20,918 bases of DNA from Chara braunii. Lineage: Eukaryota > Streptophyta > Charophyceae > Charales > Characeae. This document shows positions 7,645 to 16,203 of this stretch, in pieces. The stretch's first letter is position 1. Each line of letters begins with the position of its first letter. The stretch covers positions 869,715 through 890,632 of the forward strand of contig BFEA01000138.1 of NCBI GenBank assembly GCA_003427395.1, read 5' to 3'. The translations under genes were made by a program, and so were the position numbers. The notes below the pieces were generated by a model. The model did no database searches. It saw only the letters and a program-made list of their open reading frames with translations, and was not told the origin of the DNA.

Positions 7645-9237
7645 ATGCGGCGAGCCGTCATCCTCCTGAATAACTTAGAGATAGTTGCCGTAGAAGCAGA
7701 GACGATAGCCGAGATTGTCTGGGACCAGCCAAGGAGACGGGGACCACAGGCCAATTTTATCCTAGAAGGCAATGGCCAGGATAGGGTAAATATTACCACT
7801 CGCCGGGCCGGGGCAGAAAAGAAGCTCATCCAAGATACAGTAATGGAGGAACTCGCAGGGACTAGCACGGGCCAGCAAGAAACCGAAGCCGCGGAACAAG
7901 AGAAGGTCAATGGGAAGCCAAGGGAGGACGAACCGGTAGACAAGGCTACGGCCGCAAAAAAGAAGTTCAGGTATCAAATTTCGATCCTGACTTCGCCAGA
8001 AATCGATGGCACCTTGAGTAAGCTACTGGGTACCATGGTATCGGTGTCTTTTCAGACCATGCTGCAAGCCAGCCGAAGGCTGCTTAAAGGACTCAGGCAG
8101 TTGCTAACGCGTAAGCGCGTGGAGGTAGAGGAGGCCCCGGAACTGCAAGAGCAGGACACAGAGGAGGCCGAGGCGCCGCAAGGAGTCTCCAACCTCCAAA
8201 GCATTCCAGGGGGCTTGGGAGAGTTGGAGAAAGCCTTTGCGGACATCCGCCTAAGCCTACCGGATCGTGAAGGTGGCGAAGTCATGAGGGCGCCACTCGG
8301 GACAAAGCTTAGCTTTCATGCATTACCACTTGGGAAACTTAAAATTCAAATCGGAACTCACCACACTGACGCGTTAGTGGACGGCAGAGCAGAAATCACC
8401 CTTATACGACGGGATTTGGCAACGGTCACGGGGTGCACGGTAAACAAGGAAGTAGGAGGGAGTATCAGGGGAGCCGGTGGAGAAATCCCCTTCACTGGGT
8501 ATGTCACCAAATGCGCAGTCAGGGTGGGAATCCGGGAATCCATCTGGTCCTTTCAGCAGATGACCGTGATAAAAGAAATGGATCACGACGTAATCCTTGA
8601 GAGACCGTGGTGCGCCAATGTGGAAATGATAGGAATGCATCTGCACGACGGCACATACATGGTAGACATAGAGGACCCGGTGACCGACCGCGGGGAACTC
8701 CTCCGACTTCTTGGGACCGGAGGAGACCCTCCGAAGGGCAAATTGGCGACATGGTCTCCAACATTCGAAGAAAGTGCACGGAAGGGGGCTTTCCCACGAA
8801 TGGAAGGCATGAGGGAAAGGGTAGAAATTATGATTGAGGAGGCTTTTAGTAAAAAGGAGTGGATCAAGATGGGCTTGCCCGTAAAGAAGAGGAGGCCAGA
8901 GGACGAGTCCCTGAAAGTTATGGTGGCAGAAAAAGGGTCGGAAGTCGAACTTGGGGCCAACCTGCCCAAACCAAAGGAAGCCCGGAATGAAACGTCGGAG
9001 GTAGTGCTTGAAATCCCAGATTTATTACAACTCGTCAAGACCATCAGGTACCACAAAGTGCGGGTGGACTTCGCAGCGCTTGCGAGATTTGAGGATGGGG
9101 TTCGAAAGGGCTACTGTCTGAATGAGAAGCTAGTCAGCATCCAGCCCCGCGTCTTGGAGGTAGCAAGGTCAATCCCGACCATTCATTTTTTAGGAGAACA
9201 ATCCCCGAAGGTAGTATGCGAAAGTATAAACCCGTAG
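7645..9237 (+). CDS. pol: Pol, N-terminal segment with retropepsin-like aspartic protease
   Basis: This segment, in the gag frame, carries the protease that cleaves Gag-Pol. After a charged linker of about 230 residues, the protease core is visible. The catalytic Asp is residue 246 (codon 8380-8382) in ALVDGRAEITLI, followed about 70 residues later by the hydrophobic DVILERPW segment. In the retropepsin family the first motif is normally Asp-Ser/Thr-Gly and the second usually Ile-Leu-Gly-Arg. Here residue 248 is Arg where Gly is expected and residue 319 (codon 8599-8601) is Glu where Gly is expected, so the enzyme is probably impaired. After the core comes a linker to RT. The frame ends at TAG 9235-9237, and the RT frame takes over one base back, with 22 bases of overlap. 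Confidence 0.8.
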   Translation: MRRAVILLNNLEIVAVEAETIAEIVWDQPRRRGPQANFILEGNGQDRVNITTRRAGAEKKLIQDTVMEELAGTSTGQQETEAAEQEKVNGKPREDEPVDKATAAKKKFRYQISILTSPEIDGTLSKLLGTMVSVSFQTMLQASRRLLKGLRQLLTRKRVEVEEAPELQEQDTEEAEAPQGVSNLQSIPGGLGELEKAFADIRLSLPDREGGEVMRAPLGTKLSFHALPLGKLKIQIGTHHTDALVDGRAEITLIRRDLATVTGCTVNKEVGGSIRGAGGEIPFTGYVTKCAVRVGIRESIWSFQQMTVIKEMDHDVILERPWCANVEMIGMHLHDGTYMVDIEDPVTDRGELLRLLGTGGDPPKGKLATWSPTFEESARKGAFPRMEGMRERVEIMIEEAFSKKEWIKMGLPVKKRRPEDESLKVMVAEKGSEVELGANLPKPKEARNETSEVVLEIPDLLQLVKTIRYHKVRVDFAALARFEDGVRKGYCLNEKLVSIQPRVLEVARSIPTIHFLGEQSPKVVCESINP

Positions 9238-10310
9238 GCAAGAAGACCAAGCCGGTCCCGATCCTAGTAGAAACGTCAAAGGAAGAGGCCATGGAGAAGG
9301 AGGAGAAAATCTTGCGGGTAATAAGGGAGAGTCGAGCAACGGAAGGGCATCGCATACCAGATGAGGTAGCAGACACCATGAAAATAGGAGTGGAAGGGTT
9401 TCTAACAACGGAAGAAACTCAATTGATAAGAAAGGCATGCCGTAAATTTCATTTAGCTTTCGCTTTCAATGATCATCAGAAAGGGCGATTGGATGCAAAG
9501 CTAGTTCCCCCTGTCAGGATCCACACCGTACAGCACGAGTGTTGGAGTGATAAAGGACCCACCTATGTGTTTGGGATAGCAGCGGAGGTCACCGACCTGC
9601 TTAGGGCCAAAATAGATTCTTTCGTGGCCGAACCCACCTCATCTCCCTACGCGAACAAGTGGTTCGTGTTAAGGAAGCCCAATAAGACGCTCAAGTGGAT
9701 CCAAGACCTGCAGAAGCTCAATGCAGTAACAATCAGGGATGCAAGCTCGCTTCCACATGCCGACTTGTTGGCAGAATCTCATGCGGGGCGGAGTATTTAC
9801 TCCCTGGTAGACTTGTACTCAGGATATGATCAGTTGCCGCTTGACACGAGGGATAGACCATATACCGCAATGCACACCCCGATAGGACAGCTGCAGATGC
9901 AAGTGACCCCTATGGGCTTCACAAATGCGGTAGCAGAAGCTCAGAGGAGGATGCTCGCCGTCGCAGGGGATATGTTTCCGGAAAAGTGTGAACCATATAT
10001 AGATAATAATCCCATAAAAGGCGCAAGGTACAAGAACGAGACGGAGGTTGAGCCGGGCGTACGGAAGTTTGTTTGGGACCACCTGCAGGATATTAAGGAT
10101 CTACTCCAGCGCTTCCTCGTTTACAACATTACTGCAAGCGGACCCAAGTGCATCCTGGCCGTCCAGAAAGTAACTATACTGGGATTCCGCTGTGGAGCTT
10201 ATGGGAGGAGACCCGATCCAGCAAAGACTGATAAGATCTCTCAGTGGCCGACACCCCTGCGTGCCACGACGGAAGTACGAGCCTTCCTAGGGGTGGTTGG
10301 ATTCTGGTAG
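9216..10310 (+). CDS. pol: Pol, reverse transcriptase segment with a mutated catalytic motif
   Basis: Reverse transcriptase copies the element RNA into DNA. The Ty3/gypsy RT blocks appear in order: FVLRKPNKTLKWIQDLQKLN (fingers), LPHADLLAE, SIYSLVDLYSGYDQLPL (holding the first catalytic Asp), a TPMGFTNA block, and then the catalytic box. That box reads YIDNN (codons 9996-10010), with Asn at 10005-10007 where RTs have the second Asp of YxDD. Loss of this Asp abolishes polymerase activity in known RTs. After it come the thumb-side GFRCGAYG and FLGVVGFW blocks, then TAG 10308-10310. The frame continues without change beyond that stop into RNase H. The start given is only the first ATG in this frame; the true protein continued from the protease segment. 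Confidence 0.85.
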   Translation: MRKYKPVGKKTKPVPILVETSKEEAMEKEEKILRVIRESRATEGHRIPDEVADTMKIGVEGFLTTEETQLIRKACRKFHLAFAFNDHQKGRLDAKLVPPVRIHTVQHECWSDKGPTYVFGIAAEVTDLLRAKIDSFVAEPTSSPYANKWFVLRKPNKTLKWIQDLQKLNAVTIRDASSLPHADLLAESHAGRSIYSLVDLYSGYDQLPLDTRDRPYTAMHTPIGQLQMQVTPMGFTNAVAEAQRRMLAVAGDMFPEKCEPYIDNNPIKGARYKNETEVEPGVRKFVWDHLQDIKDLLQRFLVYNITASGPKCILAVQKVTILGFRCGAYGRRPDPAKTDKISQWPTPLRATTEVRAFLGVVGFW

Positions 10311-12551
10311 ATCTTCATCAAAGGTTTCGCAAAGATAGCAGAACCCATCCGCGTGATGATTAGGAAAGGTAGCACTATGGATTGGACAGAGGATAGGGAA
10401 GAGGCAGCCCAGACCCTGAAAGACATCCTGTCGTCCGATCATGTCACGTTAGCAGCACCCTGTTTCAATGACGAGGTAAAACGACCCTTCATATTAGAAA
10501 CAGATGGGGGACCATTGGCAGTGGGAGGAGTTTTGATACAGAGAAGCGAGGAGGGCAAAGAAAGACCAATCAGATTTGAAAGTAGGACCATGAATTCAGC
10601 AGAACGACGGTATTCGCAGTTCAAGAAGGAGGTCTTAGCAATCCTACATTGTCTTAAGACCTTCAAGGCATACCTGTTCGGGAGGCGATTTATCCTAAGG
10701 ATCGATCCCACCAACGTTGTCGGAGCCCTAAAGAACTACAAGCCCATAGACCCGACTGTCGGCAGATGGATAGGCTTCATATGGCAATTCGACTATAAGG
10801 TCGAGCGAATTGCAGGGCTTCGAAATAGGGCAGATGGGTTGAGCAGGGTTTGTATCACACCAGAAGGAGTAGAGGACGCAGAACCAATTGACGCCTTCCT
10901 GGAGTACGAAGGAGGGACCCTCGTCATGGATAATGAGATGGCAAATCCGACAATTACAACAGGACAATTGCTGATTCAGACCTTGGAAAAGGGCGCACCT
11001 GCAGTGGTTGCAGAACTCAGGGAAAGACCAGTCACCACGGTCAGGCGCAAAGAGGAAAAGGACTCGTGGGGAGCAGAAGTAGGGGCCAGAGAGGAACTGA
11101 TGGCCATGACCGTGGAGGGGGGACGGGACGCCGTGATGACGTTAGCCGAAGCCTGGGCGCAGAAGGAGTATCAGTATCTAGTCAACCTCACTCGGGAGGA
11201 GCAAGGTACGAATTATAAGGAACAGGAGTTCTTCCTCATACAGATGTACGAGAGCGTCTTCAAAAAAATCGGTCTGCTACTTGTAGGGAACAAACAACCC
11301 ACGGAAGTCAGTCCCAAGGCAAGGGAGGAAGTCGAAAAGTATGTCCTAAGAAATGACCACCTGTTCAAGAAAGAGGAAGGGATGATACCTAGGCGTGTCG
11401 TTTGTGGGAGGTCTAGGCAGCTGGACGTAATCCAGGCAATGCATGACGGGCTAGCTGAAGGTCATCGGTCGTCCAAGGGGACACTTGCAAAGATCGTGCC
11501 CTTGTACTTTTGGCCAGGGATGGCAGGCATGGTCGCAACGTATTATCAAACGTGTCTGATATGTCAAGAAAGGAGCGTCGTACGAGTTTACGAGCCCCTT
11601 CGACCCACCTGGGTACTGGGACCCGGACACCTTGTTTACCTCGACCTTGCCGTTATGCCTGTATCAACGGATGGGTTTAGATACATCTTGGATGCAAGGG
11701 ATAATCTCAGTGGCTATGTGGAAGCCATAGCCCTCAAGAAGAAGACGGGGAAAGCGGTGGCCGACTGGGTGGAAGATTTCTACCTAAGGCACCCCTTCGT
11801 GCGCAGGTTTATAGCAGACAATGGGACAAAATTCGTTAACCAGAAAGTGTTGAACAGGCTTAAGACACTGTGTGTACCGATCAAGATCACCGAGCTCTAC
11901 CATCCTGAGGCAAATGCACCAGTAGAAAGGGGTCACCGGACTTTGAAGAACACAATCGCAAAGTTGGCAGCAAATAATTTGGGAAGTTGGTCACGGTTTC
12001 TCAAGCAGGCAGTCTTCGCCGAGAACATGACTCCAAAAAGAACAACGGGATGTATTCCAGCAGAACTCTGGTATGGAAGGGAGATCGATTTTCCGATAGA
12101 AGCTTTGGTCCCTACCTGGAACAGGTTAGATAACGATCCACACTTGAGCACGGAAGAGTTAATCACCGCACGTTGTCAGCAGGTCGCCAGGAATGAGGAG
12201 GCACTCGAGGAAGTAGCCAATCGTATGACGGATAACCGAATGAGGGATAAAGCAAGATGGGACCAGGTTAAGAACATTCGGAAGGAGCCACTCCAGGTGG
12301 GGGAAAAGGTGCTAGTTAGGAACTCGGCTCTTGAAAGCACATGGTCCGGGCAGCAGGGAAAAAAATTCAAAGGGCCTTACAGGATCGCTAAGCGGGTGGG
12401 ACTGAACATATTTGAACTTGAGGATCTCGATGGTATTAGCATAAGAGGGACATTTCCGGGACAGAGATTGGTCATATTTTTTAGCAGGGATCCTGTGAAA
12501 CAGTGGCTACAAGAGGCCCAGGACAGGGAAACTGGGGAATTGACAGCCTGA
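10311..12551 (+). CDS. pol: Pol, RNase H and integrase segment
   Basis: This segment is in frame with RT past TAG 10308; its first ATG is 10353. RNase H removes the RNA template. Its acidic residues are visible as Asp in TDGG (codon 10503), Glu in FKKEVLAI (10629), Asp in RIDPTNV (10704) and Asp in RADGLSR (10833). After a linker, integrase inserts the cDNA. A zinc-binding H-x6-H (11442, 11463) and C-x2-C (11553, 11562) precede the catalytic core. The core has Asp 11643, Asp 11817 in ADNGTKF and Glu 11925, a perfect D-x35-E spacing between the last two. The C-terminus has a GPY/F-like module (KFKGPYRIAKR). No chromodomain follows; the ORF ends at TGA 12549-12551. All catalytic residues here look intact although the element as a whole is dead. 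Confidence 0.88.
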   Translation: MFIKGFAKIAEPIRVMIRKGSTMDWTEDREEAAQTLKDILSSDHVTLAAPCFNDEVKRPFILETDGGPLAVGGVLIQRSEEGKERPIRFESRTMNSAERRYSQFKKEVLAILHCLKTFKAYLFGRRFILRIDPTNVVGALKNYKPIDPTVGRWIGFIWQFDYKVERIAGLRNRADGLSRVCITPEGVEDAEPIDAFLEYEGGTLVMDNEMANPTITTGQLLIQTLEKGAPAVVAELRERPVTTVRRKEEKDSWGAEVGAREELMAMTVEGGRDAVMTLAEAWAQKEYQYLVNLTREEQGTNYKEQEFFLIQMYESVFKKIGLLLVGNKQPTEVSPKAREEVEKYVLRNDHLFKKEEGMIPRRVVCGRSRQLDVIQAMHDGLAEGHRSSKGTLAKIVPLYFWPGMAGMVATYYQTCLICQERSVVRVYEPLRPTWVLGPGHLVYLDLAVMPVSTDGFRYILDARDNLSGYVEAIALKKKTGKAVADWVEDFYLRHPFVRRFIADNGTKFVNQKVLNRLKTLCVPIKITELYHPEANAPVERGHRTLKNTIAKLAANNLGSWSRFLKQAVFAENMTPKRTTGCIPAELWYGREIDFPIEALVPTWNRLDNDPHLSTEELITARCQQVARNEEALEEVANRMTDNRMRDKARWDQVKNIRKEPLQVGEKVLVRNSALESTWSGQQGKKFKGPYRIAKRVGLNIFELEDLDGISIRGTFPGQRLVIFFSRDPVKQWLQEAQDRETGELTA

Positions 12552-12637
12552 AAGGCAGGCAGCTGACCATAAGTTCTGGACCGCCTCCCTGTGGAAGTGA
12601 TCATGACCACGGGGATTGTTCGTTTGTGTGTCTTGAC

Positions 12638-12770
12638 TTTTGTGGAACGTGGGGAGACTGCCTGGGCGGACTGTGTCTGGGCCTGGGAGCACGGGACAGT
12701 GTATTATAGTTTTTGTGGGGTGATGCTGTGGACTGCCTACATGGGGCACCTATGTGTTGGGACAATGTGT
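12638..12770 (+). repeat. Diverged tandem duplication, about 73-base period
   Basis: Two adjacent copies (about 12638-12705 and 12711-12770) share TTTTGTGG, GACTGCCT, TGTG and GGGACA in the same order. They lie in the spacer between pol and the downstream ORF. The rest of 12552-12943 holds nothing I can assign. Confidence 0.4.
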
Positions 12771-12943
12771 CGAGGGTTCTAAGGGATAATGGGGTTACCA
12801 ACTATATGGGGGCAAGCAAGAGTTCTAGGGAAGCCTCCAAAGCCGCAAATGAGAATGGAAAGGAATGCGTGTGTATGAGAGGTACCGTAACTGTTATGCA
12901 TGAACAGGGCCAGACGAGGAGAAAACAGCAAGAAAACAGCAAG

Positions 12944-13561
12944 ATGGAGTACAGAAATGAGAATGACAGCAATGCCATCAATAGGCCGGAAGAGGGACAG
13001 TCGTCTAGGCAAGCTGGAGAGTCAAGCTCCAGGAAAAGGAAGTTGTATGTGGGGTTCGATCACAACCTAGTTGTGAACAGAGGAGGCAAGAAACAAGGGA
13101 CCAAAGGGCCGTCACCACTAAAGGAAGGGGAGCCAATAGAGCTGCCTTCAGACAGTGATCCTAGTAGTAAGGAAGAGGGGAACCCAGAGGAAGGACAATG
13201 GCCGGGAGAGAATGAGCCCGTGGAGTTCATTGACCTCACCCGTGACGAGGAGGAAAATGAGGTAACAACGCTCACAAGGGAAGATCGGGGAAGAGAGGAG
13301 GACCTAGGGGAAGAAAAGGACCCATGGAAAAGAGAATTCGGGCCAACTTTCAGCGATTGGTTCGATCAATGGGCCAGTATTTTGCGTTGTCAGTGGGCAA
13401 TGAAAGGCCAGGAAAAGTTGAGCAGGGGAGAAGACATATCCCCAACAACCTTCTTTTCAGAAGAAACGCTTCGCCATCTAAAAACGATAAAGAGGCTAAT
13501 GGAGCAAGAGATGGAGGTCTGTGCAAAGAGCGAGGCTCGATGCCGGGCGCCGGGACAGTAA
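12944..13561 (+). CDS. Acidic ORF after pol with SUMO-interaction-like motif and basic patch
   Basis: I do not recognise this protein. The frame is open from an ATG at 12713, but I place the start at ATG 12944 because the composition turns protein-like there. That ATG also has A at -3 and G at +4, and the stretch before it overlaps a repeat. From 12944 it codes 205 residues. Early on, a SSSRKRK patch could be a nuclear localisation signal. Then a long Glu/Asp/Ser/Pro-rich stretch contains PIELPSDSD and, further on, EFIDLTRDEEEN. The second fits the SUMO-interacting motif form, a short hydrophobic core with acidic residues beside it. The C-terminal 60 residues are probably helical. It lies on the element strand, 392 bases after pol. 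A nuclear accessory protein is a guess; a Gag-like or structural role cannot be excluded. Confidence 0.55.
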   Translation: MEYRNENDSNAINRPEEGQSSRQAGESSSRKRKLYVGFDHNLVVNRGGKKQGTKGPSPLKEGEPIELPSDSDPSSKEEGNPEEGQWPGENEPVEFIDLTRDEEENEVTTLTREDRGREEDLGEEKDPWKREFGPTFSDWFDQWASILRCQWAMKGQEKLSRGEDISPTTFFSEETLRHLKTIKRLMEQEMEVCAKSEARCRAPGQ

Positions 13562-13670
13562 AAAGGGACAGCAGGCATGATGGGAATAGCTGGGAATCGG
13601 GGAAGAGTTCGTAACCGGGCAGCAAAGAACGGCCATCTTTCCTTTTTGCGCATTTGAACTTCTTTGGAAT

Positions 13671-14030
13671 GAACTGTGATGAGACAGCTGCTAAGCCCGA
13701 AGCGGCTAAGGACTGGGTAACGAATGCTACTTCATATAAGTCGTTGCTTCTTCGGGAATGGGCACGAGAGCTTTTTTGCACTTAGAATAGAATTCTGGAT
13801 GACTGGGTAGATTAAGGGAAAGAAAAAGGGGAAACAAGGGGGACCTAGATGAGACGAGTCTGTAATGTTGTCGTTGCATTCGAACTTTGTCTCCTCCCTT
13901 TTGGGAAGGACTGTAATGAAACTACTTTTTGGACTGAGGAAACTAGTGGGGGTTGGGAGGCTTGTGTTACTTTGTATAAGTATTCGCTTCTTTGGGGAAA
14001 ATGAAAACTTTTTTTTGGTAGTAAGAAACG
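13671..14030 (+). repeat. Diverged tandem pair, about 240-base period
   Basis: Matching landmarks occur at a constant offset: GAACTGTGATGAGAC at 13671 and GGACTGTAATGAAAC at 13908, then ATATAAGTCGTTGCTTCTT near 13734 and GTATAAGTATTCGCTTCTT near 13974. Each copy ends in a T-rich run. No coding signal is seen. Confidence 0.5.
13814..13843 (+). other. Polypurine tract candidate
   Basis: Twenty-nine of thirty bases are purines, 253 bases after the last ORF of the element. LTR elements use such a tract next to the 3' LTR to prime plus-strand DNA. It lies inside the diverged repeat pair, and no matching LTR start was found upstream of 2094, so the role is uncertain. Confidence 0.25.
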
Positions 14031-14390
14031 GACTTTGGGGATGATTGACTTTGCCTCGAGAAAATAGGCAGGGGCATGTGAACTCTTGAACATTGAAAGA
14101 TGCAGTCATGGCGAGAGTTTTTCCTTTGAAATTGTGTATCCAGGACTGAGTGAGTCATTGCATGAGCCCTTCTGAGAGGTTAGGGGACCTATGGGTAGAG
14201 AGGCACTCTCTCCCCTAGGAGCCTAATCCAACCTACCCCAGGCAATCCCAGAGCATTGAGAAGCATATGAGAAGTCAGAAAAGTCGCAGGGAAATATTGA
14301 AATGATGCAACACCCCTTGCAATGGTGAACGGCCGGGCAGGCTAGTGCTGCTTGGGGCCGCGAGCCTCAACTTAAGTACTAGACGCTAAT

Positions 14391-14462
14391 TCGGATGTAT
14401 GGATGGATGTAAGAATGACAAAAGAAGTCGGATGTATGGATGGATGTAAGAATGACAAAAGA
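14391..14462 (+). repeat. Two tandem copies of a 37-base unit
   Basis: The copies start with TCGGATGTATGG at 14391 and 14428. The first 35 bases of the two copies are identical. Each contains nested ATGGATGG words. Such near-identity suggests a recent duplication compared with the diverged repeats around it. Confidence 0.85.
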
Positions 14463-14577
14463 CATGAGGAAAAGGAAGAAGCATGCGTAAAAACCCAAGA
14501 CGATGACCGCCCTCTAACCCCCGAGACGAGATAGGATCCGTGTCCTCGAGGCCCACCCCCTCGGACGCTAACATTAC

Positions 14578-14761
14578 AATGGACAAGGATGGCCCTAACC
14601 AAGCTGTTCAATTGAAATGGACAAGGATGACCCTAATCAGGCTGCCCAATTGAAATGGATAAGGATGGTCCTAACCAGGCTGTCCGATTGCAATGTATAA
14701 GAATGGTCTAACCAGACTGTTGGACTTGGAAGTGGAAAGAACGACCCTAACCAGGTCGTTC
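14578..14761 (+). repeat. 38-base minisatellite, five units
   Basis: The core GGACAAGGATG...CCTAACCAGGCTGT recurs at 14581, 14619, 14657, 14695 and (diverged) 14734, a period of 38 then 39. Units grow less alike toward the 3' end, and the last one is remodelled into a hairpin. Confidence 0.85.
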
Positions 14762-14784
14762 GGAATGACCCTTGACAAGGGTCA
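14739..14784. repeat. Two adjacent perfect hairpins at the end of the 38-base array
   Basis: GAACGACC (14739-14746) pairs with GGTCGTTC (14754-14761) around a 7-base loop. TGACCCTT (14766-14773) pairs with AAGGGTCA (14777-14784) around a 3-base loop. Both have 8 perfect pairs. The first is built from the last minisatellite unit. Confidence 0.75.
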
Positions 14785-14856
14785 CTCTGTGGAATTGGCA
14801 CTGGGGTCCCCTTGCATGACTGCTTGAGATGTATGATACGGGGAGAGCAGAGCTTT

Positions 14857-15050
14857 GGAAAAGATATTGATGAGATATTGAGCTGAGTCTGAAAGAGACA
14901 TTGAGCTGGGCCTCGGAAAGGATACTGGACTCAGACTTGGAAGAGATATTGTACTGAGCATTGGACTGAGATTGAGCATTGGACTGAGATTGAGCATGAG
15001 AATGGGACTGCGCATTGAAATTGGATTGAATATTGGAAATTGCATTGCAT
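14857..15050 (+). repeat. Degenerate short tandem repeats of about 24 and 18 bases
   Basis: Units of about 24 bases with GGAA...GATATTGAGCTGAG run from 14857 to 14954. They are followed by two exact 18-base units (TGAGCATTGGACTGAGAT at 14955 and 14973) and decayed copies to about 15050. The open frame on the other strand here is a by-product of the repeat. Confidence 0.65.
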
Positions 15051-15063
15051 AAACAAGGGACCC

Positions 15064-16021
15064 TAGGCAATCTGAAATGGACTTGGAAAGAGCCTTGAAA
15101 CGAAACTTCTCTTTTTTTCTAGTCTTTGGCCTCAGCAAGAGGGGGACACCGGTGCATGCACCGCGACCCCAAGACCTCTATCCCCTTGAGGGAAAAAGTC
15201 TCAGCGCGACCCGTTCCTCTTCGAGAGGGTGAGGGTTAAAGGACTAAGGCACCTACCACTTGGATCGGTGCGGGACGTCTGGAACCACCTCCGACAATGA
15301 GCTCTAGTCGGGGAATTTCAACTGCGCCTCCTGTTGAATGCCTAAACGTCAAAGGGCGAGAGAGCCAAATGCGCAGGAAAGTCATTCTCATCTAGTCTAT
15401 TTTGCTACTCTCCAACCACATGCCATATCATAGAGGAGTGGCATGGCCGTTTGGGTCGGACCACGGCTGCCCGCGCTAAGTTGGGCGACACTGTCCAAGG
15501 GGAGAGACCGGGCGAGGTACCGGGTGGAGTCCGCCACCACCACGGGGCATTGACACTGCCCTGCCGGAACATTACAACCGTTTCGGGACTAATTGCGAGG
15601 TCTTCATAACTGCACTCGCGGACTGATCGAGAGCCCCAACTCTCTTGAAAGAAAGAGGCCGGAATCCAGAAAATCACCACTCGGGAGGAACGATTCGCGA
15701 GGAACGCTCTTACGGCTAGACGAGGCCCTGGCAGGCTTGGATTGGACCTACCTGACAGACGTGAGGAGGAACCTTGGTATTGGTGCTCGCCACGTAAGAG
15801 AAGAAAGGTCGGACCGGGTAGAAGGATGAGGCGTTGTCCGCTGGGGAAGAACTGATCACTCTTCCTTTTGTGAAGCGGATGGGCTTGTGTCCTTGACTTG
15901 CGGTCGGCGGGCCAAAGTTCTGCGTACCTCCGAATGAGAACCAGTCGCGCGATGGGGACATCGCGTTTTGAGTGGGGGGAAGGTGTGCCGTCTACCAATG
16001 AATACGCATGAAAATAAGACT
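15064..16021. other. Unique-looking region without supported genes
   Basis: No recognisable protein is encoded on either strand. A perfect 14-base palindrome, CGGTGCATGCACCG, lies at 15150-15163. A small hairpin CCTCT-TCG-AGAGG lies about 60 bases further on. Open frames across 15405-16328 lack any domain and run into the following repeat. Confidence 0.45.
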
Positions 16022-16203
16022 TGTAATTGGTCTTGGGAAAAAGGGGCCTGTCAAGATGGCGGGAACAAAAAAAGATTGTAATTGACTTTGTATGGGCCTG
16101 AGAAAAGGGGGCCTGGCAAGACGCCCGAGCAGAAAAGATTTGAGTAAGTGACATGGTATAAACTTGAGAAAATGGCTTTGCAAGATAGCCAGGAAGGAAA
16201 GGG
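16022..16203 (+). repeat. Diverged tandem repeat, 55-64 base units
   Basis: Three units begin at about 16022, 16077 and 16140. Each has a TGTAATTG-like start, then GAGAAAA, then a GCAAGA word and a purine-rich end. A fourth, weaker unit may follow to about 16300. Confidence 0.55.

Larger units (their letters stand above)
2094..13561 (+). mobile_element. Degenerate Ty3/gypsy-type LTR retrotransposon with extra ORFs on both sides of gag-pol
   Basis: The internal region carries gag with a CCHC knuckle, then protease, RT, RNase H and integrase in that order, which defines the Ty3/gypsy class. Four related accessory ORFs precede gag and one unrelated ORF follows pol, all on the plus strand. The limits given are only those of the coding body. 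No LTR pair, primer-binding site or target duplication was recognised, so the true ends may lie further out or outside the window. A GPY/F-like integrase tail is present but no chromodomain is visible. The copy is inactive by several independent lesions: RT YIDN, stop codons at 7627 and 10308, and a frame change near 9220. Confidence 0.9.
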
